From Levilactobacillus zymae DSM 19395 (GTDB taxonomy: Bacteria > Bacillota > Bacilli > Lactobacillales > Lactobacillaceae), in contig NZ_AZDW01000014.1 in assembly GCF_001434115.1 (NCBI RefSeq), positions 1 to 64,000 of the forward strand: 64,000 nt of DNA, in the 5' to 3' direction. Shown here piece after piece: positions 34,991-45,687 of this stretch (positions are counted from its first letter, which is position 1; the number at the start of each line of letters is the position of its first letter). The position numbers and the translations under genes were made by a program. Below the pieces are notes generated by a model. The model ran no database searches, was not told the DNA's origin, and was given only the letters and a program-made list of their open reading frames with translations.

Positions 34991-35284
34991 TCGCCCGTAG
35001 GCTGGCGCCATCTGCGGCCGCTGAAACGTGCTTTTAGGGGACAGCCAGTTCCGCTTAACCCCATTTCGGCGATTAGCCAAGCCCATTCAATCATTGGTAT
35101 CTCGCCCGTAGACTAGCGTCATCTGCGGCTTCTGAAACGTGCGACTGACGGGCAGCTGGTTCCGCTTAACCCCGTTTCGACAACTAGCCAAACTCATTCA
35201 ATCATTGGTATCTCGCCCGTAGACTAGCGCTATCTGCGGCTTCTGAAACGTGCTTATCAGGGGCAACGGGTTCCGCTTAACCCC
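34991..35284 (-). repeat. Tandem 111-bp repeats (two units and a partial third)
   Basis: Units begin TCGCCCGTAG at 34991, 35102 and 35213, exactly 111 bases apart. Each contains GAAACGTGC, a variable block of 16 bases, then GTTCCGCTTAACCCC, the left half of the hairpin family. Units 1 and 2 continue into a shared CATTCAATCATTGGTATC. The third leaves the tandem register after AACCCC and enters the full hairpin. Confidence 0.9.
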
Positions 35285-35365
35285 ACTAACGGAATCATCC
35301 CCCAAAATCGGGGATAATCCCGTTAGTGGCCTTAATGCTCGCCCGCTGACCGCCCCTGAACGCAC
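35250..35365 (-). repeat. Full-length copy of the 3'-UTR hairpin repeat, after whiA
   Basis: GTGC 35250-35253 pairs with GCAC 35362-35365; CAGGGGC 35258-35264 with GCCCCTG 35352-35358; CGGG 35267-35270 with CCCG 35342-35345; TTAA 35277-35280 with TTAA 35332-35335; CCACTAACGG 35283-35292 with CCGTTAGTGG 35320-35329; ATCCCC 35297-35302 with GGGGAT 35310-35315. It begins one base after the whiA stop. Confidence 0.88.
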
Positions 35366-35366
35366 T

Positions 35367-36296
35367 CTACGCCTCACGCAACTGCTTGGCGTAATCGTTG
35401 ATCTTTCGTAATCGGTGGTTGATCCCGGACTTCGAGATTGGCCCACCCGGTACCAGGTCGCCCAATTCCTTGAGACTGACCTCCCGGTGCGCCAGACGCG
35501 TTTCCGCTACCTCGCGTAACTTGGTCGGCAGTTGTCCCAACCCCACCGTTGCCTCAATGTATTGAATATTATCAATTTGACGCGTCGAGGCGTTAGCCAC
35601 CTTGTCCAGATTGGCGTTTTCGCAGTTGACCAGTCGGTTGACCGAATTGCGCATATCACGCATGATACGGACGTCCTCAAACTTCAACATCGCCGTGGTG
35701 GCCCCGATCAACGACAAAAAGTCGGCAATCTTTTCGGCCCCCTTGAGGTAGGTAATGTAGCCACTGCGCCGTTCAATGGACCGGGCGTTGAGGTTGTACT
35801 GGTTCATCATCTTGGCAATCATCTGGTTATGCTCCTCGTACAAGGAGTAGATTTCCAGATGGTAGCGACTGGTTTCGGGATTGTTGACCGACCCGCCGGC
35901 CAAAAAAGCCCCCCGTAAGTACGACCGCATCTGCAGGTCGGACTTGAGGATGCTTTCCGGGACGGATTCGGAGAGTTGGACGCCGTCGAAGATGCCGAGA
36001 TCCGACAAGACTTCGGTCACGCCCGTTTTGACCCGCACGATGTACAGGTTATTTTTCTTGAGCTTCATTTTTCGCCGCACCAGTAATTCGCTCTCCAGGT
36101 CGTAGAACTGCTTGAGCAGTTGGTACATCCGGCGCGCGATGGCGGGATTTTCCGTTTGGACGTTCAGGACAAAGTGGTGGTTCGCCAAGCCCAGGGCCCC
36201 GTTCATCCGAATCAGGGCCACCAGTTCGGCCTTGGCATTGTCCCGGTGAACTTCCAACGTGGTCAGCTCTTTTTTGACTTCGCTGGCATAAGACAT
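35367..36296 (-). CDS. whiA: WhiA-family DNA-binding regulator
   Basis: A 309-aa protein with an N-terminal LAGLIDADG-like fold ([26 protein letters not shown] near 135) and a C-terminal helix-turn-helix ([26 protein letters not shown]). In Firmicutes WhiA affects cell division and chromosome segregation. The start [12 protein letters not shown] at 36296 fits the family N-terminus. An upstream ATG lies inside yvcK. It is the last gene of rapZ-yvcK-whiA and starts 4 bases after the yvcK stop. Confidence 0.96.
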   Translation of the reverse strand: MSYASEVKKELTTLEVHRDNAKAELVALIRMNGALGLANHHFVLNVQTENPAIARRMYQLLKQFYDLESELLVRRKMKLKKNNLYIVRVKTGVTEVLSDLGIFDGVQLSESVPESILKSDLQMRSYLRGAFLAGGSVNNPETSRYHLEIYSLYEEHNQMIAKMMNQYNLNARSIERRSGYITYLKGAEKIADFLSLIGATTAMLKFEDVRIMRDMRNSVNRLVNCENANLDKVANASTRQIDNIQYIEATVGLGQLPTKLREVAETRLAHREVSLKELGDLVPGGPISKSGINHRLRKINDYAKQLREA

Positions 36297-36300
36297 GTGG

Positions 36301-37314
36301 TTAAGACCCCCGATCGATACGGTAACGCGGTTGGCCAATCAGGTTCAGCAGTTCGCTGACCACCTCTTGACCGTTATGAAACGCCCCGTTATCGCGTAAT
36401 TGTAAGAAGTCCGTCGAAATCACCCGACAACCTTGGTCGCGGAGACCTTGGAAGTCGTGACGGACCGGCTGAGACATTTCGTCCCACCGTTGATAGTCGA
36501 TGTATTGGTCGGGCACCTTGCGGGTGTTGACCAATACCGTGTCAATAAAGTTCGTGTTTAAATGCTGGTTCAAGACCCGCACGTGATCGGCGTCGGTAAA
36601 GTTTTCGGTCTCACCTTTTTGCGTCATGATATTACAGATGTAGACCACCTCGGCCGGGCTTTCCCGGACCGCGTTGCCGACGCTTTCGATCATCAGGTTC
36701 GGTAGGATACTGGTAAATAAACTCCCCGGTCCCAGGACGATTTGATCGGCGTTCATGATGGCGTCGATCACGGGCTGGACCGCGTGGGGTTGCTGGTGGT
36801 GGTCACTGGTTTCGACCCACACCCGTTTGATCAGTTTGTGCGCCGCCGTGATCTCCGATTCCCCACTCAAAGTACTGCCATCGGCAAACTGGGCGTGCAA
36901 TTCCAGCGGTTCGTTGGCCGCCGGGTAGATGTGGCCGTTGACCCGCATCAGTTGGGACAACTCCTGCACCGCATCGAAAATACCGCCCTTCATCTCGGAC
37001 AGCGCCGCGATAATCAGGTTGCCGATCGCGTGACCGGCAAAGAAGTCGTCGGTGGTTTCGAAACGGTATTGAAATAGGTCTTTATAAATGTCGGGCACCT
37101 CGGCTAAGGCCACCATCACGTTACGAATGTCACCAGGTGGCACCACGTTGACGTAATGGCGAATGATACCTGAGGACCCGCCGTCATCGGCCACGGTCAC
37201 GACCGCGGTGATGTCGACGTTTTGGTCCCGCAGGTTCCGTAAAATGACGGGTAACCCGGTTCCCCCACCGATCACGACAATCTTCGGCCGGTGGGTATGC
37301 ATAGGATCTCTCAT
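36301..37314 (-). CDS. yvcK: YvcK-family gluconeogenesis/morphology factor
   Basis: A 337-aa protein of the CofD-like family with a Rossmann N-terminus ([18 protein letters not shown]), VADDGGSSG and [13 protein letters not shown] motifs. YvcK is needed for growth on gluconeogenic carbon and for cell shape in Bacillus, and binds UDP-sugars. The start overlaps the rapZ stop (ATGA). A second ATG four codons in is also possible. Confidence 0.95.
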   Translation of the reverse strand: MRDPMHTHRPKIVVIGGGTGLPVILRNLRDQNVDITAVVTVADDGGSSGIIRHYVNVVPPGDIRNVMVALAEVPDIYKDLFQYRFETTDDFFAGHAIGNLIIAALSEMKGGIFDAVQELSQLMRVNGHIYPAANEPLELHAQFADGSTLSGESEITAAHKLIKRVWVETSDHHQQPHAVQPVIDAIMNADQIVLGPGSLFTSILPNLMIESVGNAVRESPAEVVYICNIMTQKGETENFTDADHVRVLNQHLNTNFIDTVLVNTRKVPDQYIDYQRWDEMSQPVRHDFQGLRDQGCRVISTDFLQLRDNGAFHNGQEVVSELLNLIGQPRYRIDRGS

Positions 37315-38195
37315 GAGCGGTTAGCGGACTCCTTTCTCTTCTCGATGTCGCGGTGGGTCACGTGGACGGGGTACTGGTCCCCGAGCGCTTGCCCGATGCG
37401 TTGGGCCAAGGCGACCGAGCGGTGTTGCCCGCCGGTACACCCAATGGCGATGGTGAGGTTAGCCTTACCTTCTTTTTTATAACCCGGCATGATGGATTGC
37501 AGCAGACCCAGGAAGCGCTGATAAAAAGCCTCGGTCTGGGGCTGCTTCATCACGTAATCGTAGACCGGTTGGTCCAAGCCCGTCTGGTCCCGTAACTCTG
37601 GTAAATAGTACGGGTTAGGCAGGAACCGCACGTCCATCACGATGTCGGCGTCGATGGGCAAGCCGTACTTGAACCCGAAGGACATGACCTCGATGTGGAA
37701 CGTCTGGGTAGTTTCGGTTTCGTAGTTGTGGAAAATCTCTTCGCGGAGTTTGCGCGGCGTAATCTTGGTGGTGTCGATCACCAACTGGGCCGCCTGCCGA
37801 ATCGGGGCTAATAGCCGCCGCTCGCGTTGAATCCCCTCCATGACCCGGCCGTTACGGGCCAACGGGTGGGAGCGCCGGGTCTCCTTGTAACGGGAGACCA
37901 GTTCTTCGTCGGAGGCGTCGAGGAACAGCACCTGAGCCTGCATGGTCCCGTGGATCGCCACGTCGTTTAGCATCCGCACGATTTCGTCGTAAAACGCCCG
38001 CGACCGTAAGTCGATCACCAGGGCAATCTTGTTGAGCTTACCGGATTCACGCACCAAGTCCCAGAACTTGGGCAGTAACGATGGCGGTAAATTATCAATG
38101 CAGAAGTAGCCTAAGTCTTCAAAACTTTGCATGGCCACGGTTTTACCGGCCCCACTCATCCCGGTAATGATTACCAAATGTACCTGTTCAGTCAT
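37311..38195 (-). CDS. rapZ: RNase adapter / nucleotide-binding protein RapZ (YvcJ)
   Basis: A 294-aa protein with the Walker [13 protein letters not shown] at its N-terminus, [10 protein letters not shown], and the C-terminal [14 protein letters not shown] and HRDIEK motifs of the RapZ domain. In Bacillus YvcJ is a GTPase/ATPase linked to competence, while in E. coli RapZ guides decay of GlmZ; the Firmicute RNA role is unproven. The ATG at 38195 is eight bases after AGAGGG. A GTG three codons upstream was not chosen. Confidence 0.95.
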   Translation of the reverse strand: MTEQVHLVIITGMSGAGKTVAMQSFEDLGYFCIDNLPPSLLPKFWDLVRESGKLNKIALVIDLRSRAFYDEIVRMLNDVAIHGTMQAQVLFLDASDEELVSRYKETRRSHPLARNGRVMEGIQRERRLLAPIRQAAQLVIDTTKITPRKLREEIFHNYETETTQTFHIEVMSFGFKYGLPIDADIVMDVRFLPNPYYLPELRDQTGLDQPVYDYVMKQPQTEAFYQRFLGLLQSIMPGYKKEGKANLTIAIGCTGGQHRSVALAQRIGQALGDQYPVHVTHRDIEKRKESANRS

Positions 38196-38310
38196 GTGTG
38201 TCACCCTCTCTACCGAAAAATCGTCTTTCTGCAGTATAGCACACCGGGCGTGTCTTTCCTAATATTTGCCAGAATCCGCCGAATTCAACGTTCAAACTGG
38301 CCGGATAGCC

Positions 38311-38336
38311 ACCAAAAAAGGCCCGACCCATCGGCC
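38311..38336 (-). terminator. Terminator of the HdeD-like gene
   Basis: A GC-rich bulged stem (GGCCGA / TCGGGCC) followed by T6, 19 bases after the stop codon. Confidence 0.65.
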
Positions 38337-38354
38337 CGACCTTCATTTACAAAC

Positions 38355-38900
38355 TTATTGGCGACTCCGCGCGATGGCGATCCAAATCGCGTTCACCCCG
38401 AAGACCGCGAAGAACACCGCAATCAACGTGTTGAGCGATAGGGCCGCGACCACCGGGTTAATAAATAACATGATCCCGATAATCAACGTCAAGACGTCTA
38501 AAATCATCGATACCCAGAAGAAGCCCCCACCAAAACTCCGCAGGTGACTCCCCACGATGAGCCGTTCGATCGAATCAAAGATAAACCACAGGGCAAACAA
38601 GTAGCCCAGCGTGACAATGGCACTGTTCATATCGAAGAAGAACACCACCGCAATCAAGATATCCAAGATGCCGAAGACCAGCGCGAAGTTCGCGCGAATC
38701 CCCGTGACTTCGTGTAATTTACGGTAGCCCGCAATCGTGGTCAACCCACTCAAGAGCGCCATGACCGCAAAGATAATGGCTAAGCCCGTCAACCCAATCT
38801 TAGGTGAGCGGAACAGACCATACGCGGCAACGATGAACAAAATGCCGAGAATGAATTCGCCCCAATCAAAGCCCCACCGGGTCCGGTTCATATTAAACAT
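38355..38900 (-). CDS. HdeD family acid-resistance/membrane protein (DUF308)
   Basis: A 181-aa protein with six hydrophobic helices in three similar pairs, the DUF308/HdeD pattern (GILFIVAAYGLF, GILDILIAVVFFFD, GIMLFINP). The E. coli relative acts in acid resistance. Here the function is inferred only. The ATG at 38900 has AGGAAG nine bases before it. It is monocistronic. Confidence 0.88.
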   Translation of the reverse strand: MFNMNRTRWGFDWGEFILGILFIVAAYGLFRSPKIGLTGLAIIFAVMALLSGLTTIAGYRKLHEVTGIRANFALVFGILDILIAVVFFFDMNSAIVTLGYLFALWFIFDSIERLIVGSHLRSFGGGFFWVSMILDVLTLIIGIMLFINPVVAALSLNTLIAVFFAVFGVNAIWIAIARSRQ

Positions 38901-38995
38901 GCTGTGACACTTCCTCTCACAAGTTCAGTCGTGTGTGACTGGTTTTATCCATTGTACTGGTTTTCCAAATTTCCTACAAGTTAAGGGGCAACGCT

Positions 38996-39036
38996 AAAGG
39001 CGCTCACCCCTAATCACACTAGGAATGAGCGCCTTT
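38996..39036. terminator. Terminator downstream of the uvrA 3' element
   Basis: Perfect AAAGGCGCTCA / TGAGCGCCTTT stem with a 19-base loop. It is the only terminator-like structure between uvrA and the HdeD-like gene. Confidence 0.7.
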
Positions 39037-39089
39037 CTAACAATTTCATAACATGGGACTAACCTAGAGAATCCAACAATTCCGGCGCA

Positions 39090-39213
39090 GTCAGAAACGG
39101 GCGGGCACGGATTCAAGCCCCACACACACCGGATCTTGAAGGCCGACCTTTGTCTAGGCCAGCACAACAACACACTGGCCAAGACAAATTTCGCCCCTGA
39201 GCCCATTTCTGAC
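39090..39213 (-). repeat. Three-way-junction-like element after uvrA
   Basis: Closing stem GTCAGAAAcGGGC (39090-39102) with GCCCaTTTCTGAC (39201-39213). Inside it are two hairpins: TTCAAG 39112-39117 with CTTGAA 39135-39140, and TTTGTCTaGGCCAG 39149-39162 with CTGGCCaAGACAAA 39175-39188. A 70-codon minus-strand frame across it is probably not a gene. The remaining uvrA downstream DNA to 39326 shows nothing else. Confidence 0.75.
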
Positions 39214-39326
39214 TACCCCTCCAGCTCACACTAGTCATCAAAACCATTCAAACAGATTTTCTTCAACTAGTCACAATCATTTTGATCAGTACGCTAATTT
39301 TAGACTAACCTGCTGCCAAGTTTCCC

Positions 39327-42191
39327 TTACTGCTTCGCCGTTGGCTGGTCTTCTTCGGTCCGTTTCCGGTCGCGTTCTAGGACGGGCTTGAGGTACTGAC
39401 CCGTGTAGCTGTTGGCGACCTCGGCCAGTTCTTCCGGCGTTCCCGTGGCGACCACGTTTCCGCCGGCTTCCCCACCCTCGGGACCTAAGTCGATCAGGTG
39501 ATCCGCCGTCTTGATAACGTCCAGGTTATGTTCAATGACCAGCACCGTGTTGCCCTTGTCGACCAAGCGGTGCAGGACCTCCAGCAGCCGTTTGATGTCG
39601 TCGGTGTGTAGCCCGGTCGTGGGTTCGTCCAAGATGTAAAAGTTTTTCCCGTTCTGCTGCTTGTGCAGTTCGGAAGCCAGCTTCATCCGTTGTGCTTCCC
39701 CACCGGACAGGGTCGTGGCGGGTTGCCCCAACTTGACGTACCCCAAACCAACGTCCTGGATGGTTTGCAGTTTGCGGGTAATCTTGGGGATAGCGTCGAA
39801 GAACTTCAGGGCTTCGCTGACCGTCATGTCCAAGACGTCGGCGATGTTCTTCCCCTTGTATTCGACTTCCAAGGTTTCGGAATTGTACCGCGTCCCGTGG
39901 CAGACTTCACACGGCACGTAGACGTCGGGTAAGAAGTTCATTTCGATCTTCAAAATCCCGTCGCCGTGGCAGGCCTCACAACGGCCGCCCTTGGTGTTGA
40001 AACTAAAGCGGCCCTTCTGGTAGCCCCGCAACTTCGCGTCGTTGGTCTGCGCAAACAGACTTCGAATATCATCGAAGACCCCGGTATAGGTAGCTGGGTT
40101 ACTCCGTGGCGTCCGGCCGATTGGACTCTGGTCGATGTCGACCAGCCGCTCGATGTTCTTCACGCCCGCGATACTCTTGTATTTCCCGGGTTTTTCGGAG
40201 TTATGGTTCAGTTTCTGGGCCAAGGCCCGTTTCAAAATCGTGTTGACCAACGTAGACTTCCCGGAACCCGAAACCCCGGTCACCACCACGAACTCGCCTA
40301 ACGGAAAGTCGACGGTGATGTCCTTCAGGTTGTTTTCCGCGGCGCCGGTCAGCCGAATCGACTTGCCGTTACCGGTCCGCCGTTCGAGCGGTACGGGAAT
40401 GTACTTCTTGCCGGAGAGGTATTGGCCGGTCAAGGACTTCCGTGACCGCATCACCTGCTTCGGCGTTCCGGCGGCCATCACCTGGCCCCCGTTTTCCCCG
40501 GCCCCCGGGCCAATGTCGACAATGTAGTCGGCGGCGCGCATGGTGTCCTCGTCGTGTTCAACCACGATCAGGGTGTTGCCCAAGTCACGCATCTGTTTGA
40601 GTGAGGCAATCAACCGGTCGTTATCCCGCTGGTGTAACCCGATCGACGGTTCATCCAGGATGTACAGCACCCCGGACAGGTTCGAGCCAATCTGCGTGGC
40701 CAGCCGAATCCGCTGAGCTTCCCCACCGGACAGGGTCCGCGCCGAACGACTCAACGTCAGGTAATCCAAGCCCACGTTGCGCAGGAAGGTCAGCCGGTCC
40801 CGGATTTCCTTTAAAATCGGTTGGGCGATGACGGCATCCTGTTCACCAAAGCTCAGGTCCATGAAGAAGTGCAGTTCCTTGTCAACGGGTAAATCGGAGA
40901 CCTGCCCGATGTGCTGCCCGTTAATTTTGACACTCAGAGCCTTCTCGTTCAGCCGGTAACCGTGACAGGTGTGGCAGGTCAGTTCGGTCATGTACTTGCG
41001 CATCACGTCGCGGGTAAAGTCACTATTGGTTTCGTGGTAACGCCGGTTGATGTTCGGCACGACCCCTTCAAAGGCCACGTCCACGTCCCGCACGCCACCG
41101 AAATCATTTTCGTAGTGGAAATGGAACTCTTTACCTTGTGAGCCGTACAGTACCAAGGCCTGGTCCGTCTTTGACAGGTCCTTGAACGGCGTATCCATGT
41201 CCACGCCAAAGGCCGCGCAGGCTTGTTCCAGCAAGGCCGGATAGTACTGCGAGCTGATCGGGTTCCAGGGCTCTAGGGCCCCTTCTTTTAACGTCTTAGT
41301 CTTGTCGGGCACCACCAGGTCGAGGTCAACTTCTAACTTGACCCCCAACCCATCACAGTCGGGGCAGGCCCCGAACGGTGCGTTAAAGGAGAACAACCGC
41401 GGTTCGAGTTCCCCGACCGTAAAGCCACAGACCGGGCAGGCGTAGTGTTCCGAGAACACCATGGGATCACCGTCGATCAAGTCGGCGATGGCGTACCCGC
41501 CACTCAACCGTAAGGCGGCCTCAAACGAGTCAAACAGCCGGGAGCGAATCCCCTTCTTGACCACGATTCGGTCGATCACGATGGCAATGTTGTGCCGCTG
41601 GTTTTTGTTTAATTCCGGCACGTCGTCGAGGTCTTGGGTCTCCCCGTCGACCCGAACGCGCACGAAGCCTTCGCGCCGAATCTTTTCAAAAATTTGTTTG
41701 TGTTGGCCCTTCTTGTCCCGCACGATGGGCGACAGGACCTGTAACTTGGTCCGTTCGGGCAGTGCTAGGACCTGATCGACCATCTGTTCCACACTCTGGC
41801 TGGTGATCTTGGTGCCGTCGTTAGGACAAATTGGCGTCCCCACCCGGGCCCACAGCAGGCGCAGGTAGTCGTTGATTTCGGTCACGGTTCCCACGGTCGA
41901 CCGTGGGTTCTTCGAGGTGGTCTTCTGGTCGATGGAAATTGCCGGACTTAACCCGTCGATCGAGTCAACGTCGGGCTTATCCATCTGGCCCAGAAATTGC
42001 CGGGCGTAGGACGAGAGACTTTCGACGTACCGCCGTTGACCTTCCGCGTACAGCGTATCGAAGGCCAACGAACTCTTCCCGGAACCGGAGAGGCCACTAA
42101 TGACCACCAGCTTGTTCTTGGGAATCGTCACGTCAATGTTTTTTAAGTTATGGGCGCGTGCGCCGTGAATCACAATTTTATCGTTGTTCAA
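39327..42191 (-). CDS. uvrA: UvrABC excinuclease subunit A
   Basis: Damage-recognition ATPase of nucleotide-excision repair. The 954-aa protein has two ABC ATPase modules ([16 protein letters not shown] near 35, [15 protein letters not shown] near 640, with signature LSGGEAQR twice), and zinc-finger Cys pairs (CPVCGF...CPDCDG and CEACHGDG...CEVCHG). The start codon is TTG at 42191 after GGAG. It follows uvrB by 20 bases, forming the uvrBA operon. Confidence 0.98.
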   Translation of the reverse strand: MNNDKIVIHGARAHNLKNIDVTIPKNKLVVISGLSGSGKSSLAFDTLYAEGQRRYVESLSSYARQFLGQMDKPDVDSIDGLSPAISIDQKTTSKNPRSTVGTVTEINDYLRLLWARVGTPICPNDGTKITSQSVEQMVDQVLALPERTKLQVLSPIVRDKKGQHKQIFEKIRREGFVRVRVDGETQDLDDVPELNKNQRHNIAIVIDRIVVKKGIRSRLFDSFEAALRLSGGYAIADLIDGDPMVFSEHYACPVCGFTVGELEPRLFSFNAPFGACPDCDGLGVKLEVDLDLVVPDKTKTLKEGALEPWNPISSQYYPALLEQACAAFGVDMDTPFKDLSKTDQALVLYGSQGKEFHFHYENDFGGVRDVDVAFEGVVPNINRRYHETNSDFTRDVMRKYMTELTCHTCHGYRLNEKALSVKINGQHIGQVSDLPVDKELHFFMDLSFGEQDAVIAQPILKEIRDRLTFLRNVGLDYLTLSRSARTLSGGEAQRIRLATQIGSNLSGVLYILDEPSIGLHQRDNDRLIASLKQMRDLGNTLIVVEHDEDTMRAADYIVDIGPGAGENGGQVMAAGTPKQVMRSRKSLTGQYLSGKKYIPVPLERRTGNGKSIRLTGAAENNLKDITVDFPLGEFVVVTGVSGSGKSTLVNTILKRALAQKLNHNSEKPGKYKSIAGVKNIERLVDIDQSPIGRTPRSNPATYTGVFDDIRSLFAQTNDAKLRGYQKGRFSFNTKGGRCEACHGDGILKIEMNFLPDVYVPCEVCHGTRYNSETLEVEYKGKNIADVLDMTVSEALKFFDAIPKITRKLQTIQDVGLGYVKLGQPATTLSGGEAQRMKLASELHKQQNGKNFYILDEPTTGLHTDDIKRLLEVLHRLVDKGNTVLVIEHNLDVIKTADHLIDLGPEGGEAGGNVVATGTPEELAEVANSYTGQYLKPVLERDRKRTEEDQPTAKQ

Positions 42192-42211
42192 ATTCGCCTA
42201 ACTCCTTATCA

Positions 42212-44218
42212 CTAGTCGCCAATCTCCGTCTTCATATCCATGATGGTATCCCGTAATGACGCCGCTTGCTCGAAGTCCAATTTCTTGGCCGCCGCGCGCA
42301 TCTCGTCTTCCAGGCGGGCAATCAGCTTTTCTTGATCGTCCTTATCCATGTCCTCGAAGTCGTTGGCCACAAAGTCATCGCTTTCCCCGCTGTCGTCACT
42401 CTTCTTGGTGACGGCGATTAGGTCCCGAATTGGCTTAATAATCGTCTTGGGCGTAATACCGTGCTTTTCGTTATAAGCCATCTGAATCTTCCGCCGCCGC
42501 GCCGTCTCGTCAATGGCGGCCTGCATGGATTCGGTGACACTGTCGGCGTACATGATGACCGCCCCGTGCGAGTTTCGCGCCGCCCGACCGATGGTTTGAA
42601 TCAACGACCGTTCGTTACGCAGGAAGCCTTCCTTGTCGGCATCCAAAATGGCGACCAACGAGACTTCGGGAATGTCGATTCCTTCCCGCAACAGGTTGAT
42701 GCCGACCAACACGTCGTACTTGCCCAAACGCAGGTCCCGCATGATCTGGGTCCGCTCCAACGTCTTGATGTCGGAGTGCAAGTAGGCCACCTTGATGCCC
42801 AAGTCCTTGAGATAATCGGTCAAGTCTTCGGCCATCTTCTTGGTCAACGTGGTAATAAACGTCCGTTCGTTGGCGTCGATGCGTTTGTTGATTTCGCCCA
42901 CCAAATCATCCATTTGCCCCATGATGGGCCGGACTTCAATGGTCGGGTCGAGTAAGCCGGTCGGCCGAATGATCTGTTGAACCACGTGGTTGGTCTGGGC
43001 CTCTTCGTAGGGTCCTGGCGTGGCCGACATGTAGATCACTTGGTTAACGTGCTGTTCAAATTCACTGAGTTTTAGCGGCCGGTTATCCAGCGCACTGGGC
43101 AGCCGGAAGCCGTAGTCCACTAATTGTTGCTTGCGGGCCTGGTCCCCGTTGTACATCCCCCGGACCTGCGGCATGGTAACGTGTGATTCGTCGACCACCA
43201 GCAAGAAGTCCTTGGGGAAGAAGTCCAGTAACGTGTACGGCGGTTCGCCGGCCTTACGACCATCCATCCAGCGCGAATAGTTTTCGATCCCGCTGGTGTA
43301 GCCCATTTCCCGCATCATTTCGACGTCATAGGTGGTCCGTTGCTTCAAGCGTTGGGCCTCCAGCAACTTACCTTGGCCCTCTAGCTCGGCTAAGCGGTCT
43401 TTTAACTCGCCCTCGATACCGGCCGTGGCCGTCGCCATGATGTCGTCGTTGGTCATAAAGTGGGTCGCCGGGAAGATGGCAACGTGTTCTCTGTCGCCCA
43501 CGATTTCACCGGTCAACGCGTCGACTTCCCGAATCCGGTCGATCTCGTCGCCGAAGAATTCAACCCGTAAGGCCCGTTCATCCCGAGAAGCCGGGAAGAT
43601 TTCGACTACGTCACCGTGGACCCGGAAGCGGCCCCGTTGAAAATCGTAGTCGTTGCGTTCAAATTGAATGTTGACTAATTTCCGGAGTAACGCGTCCCGT
43701 TCGATCTCCTGACCGACCCGTAACGAGACCACGTGGTTCTTGTATTCCGTGGGATCCCCTAATCCAAAGATGGAGGACACGGAGGCCACCACGATCACGT
43801 CGTTACGTTCCAGCAACGAACTCGTGGCCGAATGCCGTAACTTATCGATCTCGTCGTTAATCGAGGAGTCCTTTTCGATGTAGGTGTCACTAGACGGCAC
43901 GTAGGCTTCGGGTTGGTAATAATCATAGTAACTCACAAAATATTCGACCGCGTTGTGGGGGAAGAACTGCTTGAATTCCCCGTACAGTTGGCCCGCTAAC
44001 GTCTTGTTATGCGATAAGACCAACGTCGGTTTATTCACGTTCTTAATCACGTTCGAGATGGTGAAGGTCTTCCCCGTCCCGGTGGCCCCCAGTAAAATCT
44101 GGGCCTTTTCGTGGTCGTTTAAACCCTGGGTCAGCGCCTTGATGGCTTGGGGTTGGTCCCCCGTTGGTTGATAATCCGAAACCAGATCAAACTTCCGATC
44201 AGTCTGTCGATCGATCAT
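42212..44218 (-). CDS. uvrB: UvrABC excinuclease subunit B
   Basis: Helicase-like subunit that loads UvrC. The 668-aa protein has Walker [11 protein letters not shown], the beta-hairpin region ([21 protein letters not shown]), helicase motifs VDESHV and IGRAARN, and the C-terminal UVR domain ([28 protein letters not shown]). The start is the second ATG of ACCATGCCATG after AGGAGG; the first is followed at once by a stop. I do not see a clear LexA/DinR box upstream. Confidence 0.98.
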   Translation of the reverse strand: MIDRQTDRKFDLVSDYQPTGDQPQAIKALTQGLNDHEKAQILLGATGTGKTFTISNVIKNVNKPTLVLSHNKTLAGQLYGEFKQFFPHNAVEYFVSYYDYYQPEAYVPSSDTYIEKDSSINDEIDKLRHSATSSLLERNDVIVVASVSSIFGLGDPTEYKNHVVSLRVGQEIERDALLRKLVNIQFERNDYDFQRGRFRVHGDVVEIFPASRDERALRVEFFGDEIDRIREVDALTGEIVGDREHVAIFPATHFMTNDDIMATATAGIEGELKDRLAELEGQGKLLEAQRLKQRTTYDVEMMREMGYTSGIENYSRWMDGRKAGEPPYTLLDFFPKDFLLVVDESHVTMPQVRGMYNGDQARKQQLVDYGFRLPSALDNRPLKLSEFEQHVNQVIYMSATPGPYEEAQTNHVVQQIIRPTGLLDPTIEVRPIMGQMDDLVGEINKRIDANERTFITTLTKKMAEDLTDYLKDLGIKVAYLHSDIKTLERTQIMRDLRLGKYDVLVGINLLREGIDIPEVSLVAILDADKEGFLRNERSLIQTIGRAARNSHGAVIMYADSVTESMQAAIDETARRRKIQMAYNEKHGITPKTIIKPIRDLIAVTKKSDDSGESDDFVANDFEDMDKDDQEKLIARLEDEMRAAAKKLDFEQAASLRDTIMDMKTEIGD

Positions 44219-44259
44219 GGCATGGTCCCTCCTTACCCGTTAAAAAATAGTTTTCAGCG

Positions 44260-44287
44260 AAAAAAATGGGAAACCTTCGCTTCCCAT
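44260..44287 (-). terminator. Terminator of the GNAT/HD-domain unit
   Basis: Minus-strand ATGGGAA / TTCCCAT stem followed by T7, between the GNAT stop and uvrB. Confidence 0.82.
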
Positions 44288-44324
44288 CACGTTCAAATAT
44301 TCTACCACACCGAACATACTTTCG

Positions 44325-44861
44325 CTAGTTTGCCGCTTGGTCAAACTTGTGCTGATAAATGGTCACGTTGGCCGCCCGTTCGCCCCGCACCACCGTGGTG
44401 GTCTGCACCTTAGTCAGTCCTTGTTCCGCCCAGAAGGCCGGGGCTTGCCGATCCCCCATGAAGACGCTCAATTGAAGCTGCACGGCATCGGCGGCCCGCA
44501 GGGTTTGTACCAGACTCTGGTACAGCTCCCCTCGCCGTTGCGCACTCAGGGACTTGTCCGGTAACCATAACCCCAACCACACTAAGCTTGGTAGGGGGTA
44601 GTCGACGATCAGGTCAACGATCAGCACCAATTGGTCCTGTTCAAACACCCCGAGATAGGTTTTCTGGTCACGCGTGGCGTTCACCGGTACGTCGTCCACG
44701 TCCTGGATGGCTTCCTGACGGGTCACCGGGTGATCCTGGAAGTGACCGAAGTAGTCCGGGTGTTGTGCCTGAAACTGATAAATCAGGTCATCGTCGGCGT
44801 GGGTCAGTTCCCGCACCGTGGCGTCGGTCAATCGTTGGTTCCAAACCGTTGCTAATTCCAT
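44325..44861 (-). CDS. GNAT-like acetyltransferase
   Basis: A 178-aa protein with a GNAT-like arrangement: a central strand LVLIVDLIVDYPLPSLVWLGLWL, a helix RRGELYQSLVQTLRAADAVQLQLSV and a late FWAEQGLTKVQ segment typical of the acetyl-CoA fold. The motif A glycines are weak, so the substrate and even activity are uncertain. It starts after GGAGG and lies 4 bases after the HD-domain gene, so the two are co-expressed. Confidence 0.75.
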   Translation of the reverse strand: MELATVWNQRLTDATVRELTHADDDLIYQFQAQHPDYFGHFQDHPVTRQEAIQDVDDVPVNATRDQKTYLGVFEQDQLVLIVDLIVDYPLPSLVWLGLWLPDKSLSAQRRGELYQSLVQTLRAADAVQLQLSVFMGDRQAPAFWAEQGLTKVQTTTVVRGERAANVTIYQHKFDQAAN

Positions 44862-44865
44862 ATTT

Positions 44866-45507
44866 TTAGTCCTCCGCTTGCGTTAATAGGTCGTTGGTCA
44901 GCGTTTCGAGCTTCTGTCGGTCGCTAAAGTCCGCCGACAAAAGTTCGGGCAAGACTTCCTTTAAGAAATACTGGACGCAGGCCAGCTGCTTGAATTTCAG
45001 AATCGTGGCCAGGCTTTCGCGGTAAATGTCGGTGTAGACCGGCTCCGGGTTCCCCTTTTGAATCTCACCGAAGGATTCGTACAGCAGGTCGACCTTATCG
45101 GCCACGGAGAGAATTTGCCCCTCTAGGGTGTCGTCCTTGCCTTCGCCCAAACGCCGGGCATAGGCGGCCTGAAATTGCTTGGGAATTTCGTTATGAATGA
45201 AGTTCGCGGTCAATGACTCCTCCACGTCAGCTAACATTCGCCGCAGTTCGGGCGTGGCGTACTTGACCGGCGTCTTGATATCGCCGATAAACCGCTCCGT
45301 ATAGTCGTGATTCAACGCCTTTTCGTACAGCGAACGCCAATTGATTGCGTGACCGGCCTGTTCTTCGACGTCGCCCAAGAACTGCGCCACTTCGGCCACC
45401 TTGAACGAATGTGCCGCCACGGAATGTTGCTCAAACTTGAAGTAGCCCGGTGCCCGGTTGATGGTTTCCAGATCACTGAGACTCTGTAAAAATTGATTCA
45501 TGCCCAT
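44866..45507 (-). CDS. HD-domain hydrolase (YfbR-like)
   Basis: A 213-aa HD-superfamily phosphohydrolase. Metal ligands are visible as His in HSVAAHSFKVAEVAQFLG, the HD-type pair in ALNHDYTE, and a later Asp in LSVADKVDLLYES. The relative YfbR is a 5'-deoxynucleotidase. The substrate here is not proven. The ATG at 45507 is nine bases after AAAGGAG. A second ATG two codons on is possible. Confidence 0.87.
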   Translation of the reverse strand: MGMNQFLQSLSDLETINRAPGYFKFEQHSVAAHSFKVAEVAQFLGDVEEQAGHAINWRSLYEKALNHDYTERFIGDIKTPVKYATPELRRMLADVEESLTANFIHNEIPKQFQAAYARRLGEGKDDTLEGQILSVADKVDLLYESFGEIQKGNPEPVYTDIYRESLATILKFKQLACVQYFLKEVLPELLSADFSDRQKLETLTNDLLTQAED

Positions 45508-45636
45508 TGCACTCAACTCCTTTGGGGCGGGGAATGCCCCCACCCAACATCTTAATTCTATCCTAGGCGATGTCCGCCGGGATTGCAAAAGTTCGGTGAG
45601 TTAAATTTTAAAAATCAGTCGGTGCCCTGGTCAGCC

Positions 45637-45673
45637 AAAAAAACGGAGGCGCCGTCTTGGCCGTCTCCGTTTC
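45637..45673 (-). terminator. trxB terminator
   Basis: Minus-strand AAACGGAG...CTCCGTTTTTTT with an inner GACGGC/GCCGTC-like stem, 14 bases after the trxB stop. Confidence 0.88.
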
Positions 45674-45687
45674 GTGGGTTGCTTAAA

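Noticed and set aside
38994-39206. 70-codon minus-strand frame after uvrA
   Set aside because: It coincides with the nested inverted repeats of the structured element and has no ribosome site. Treated as a spurious gene.
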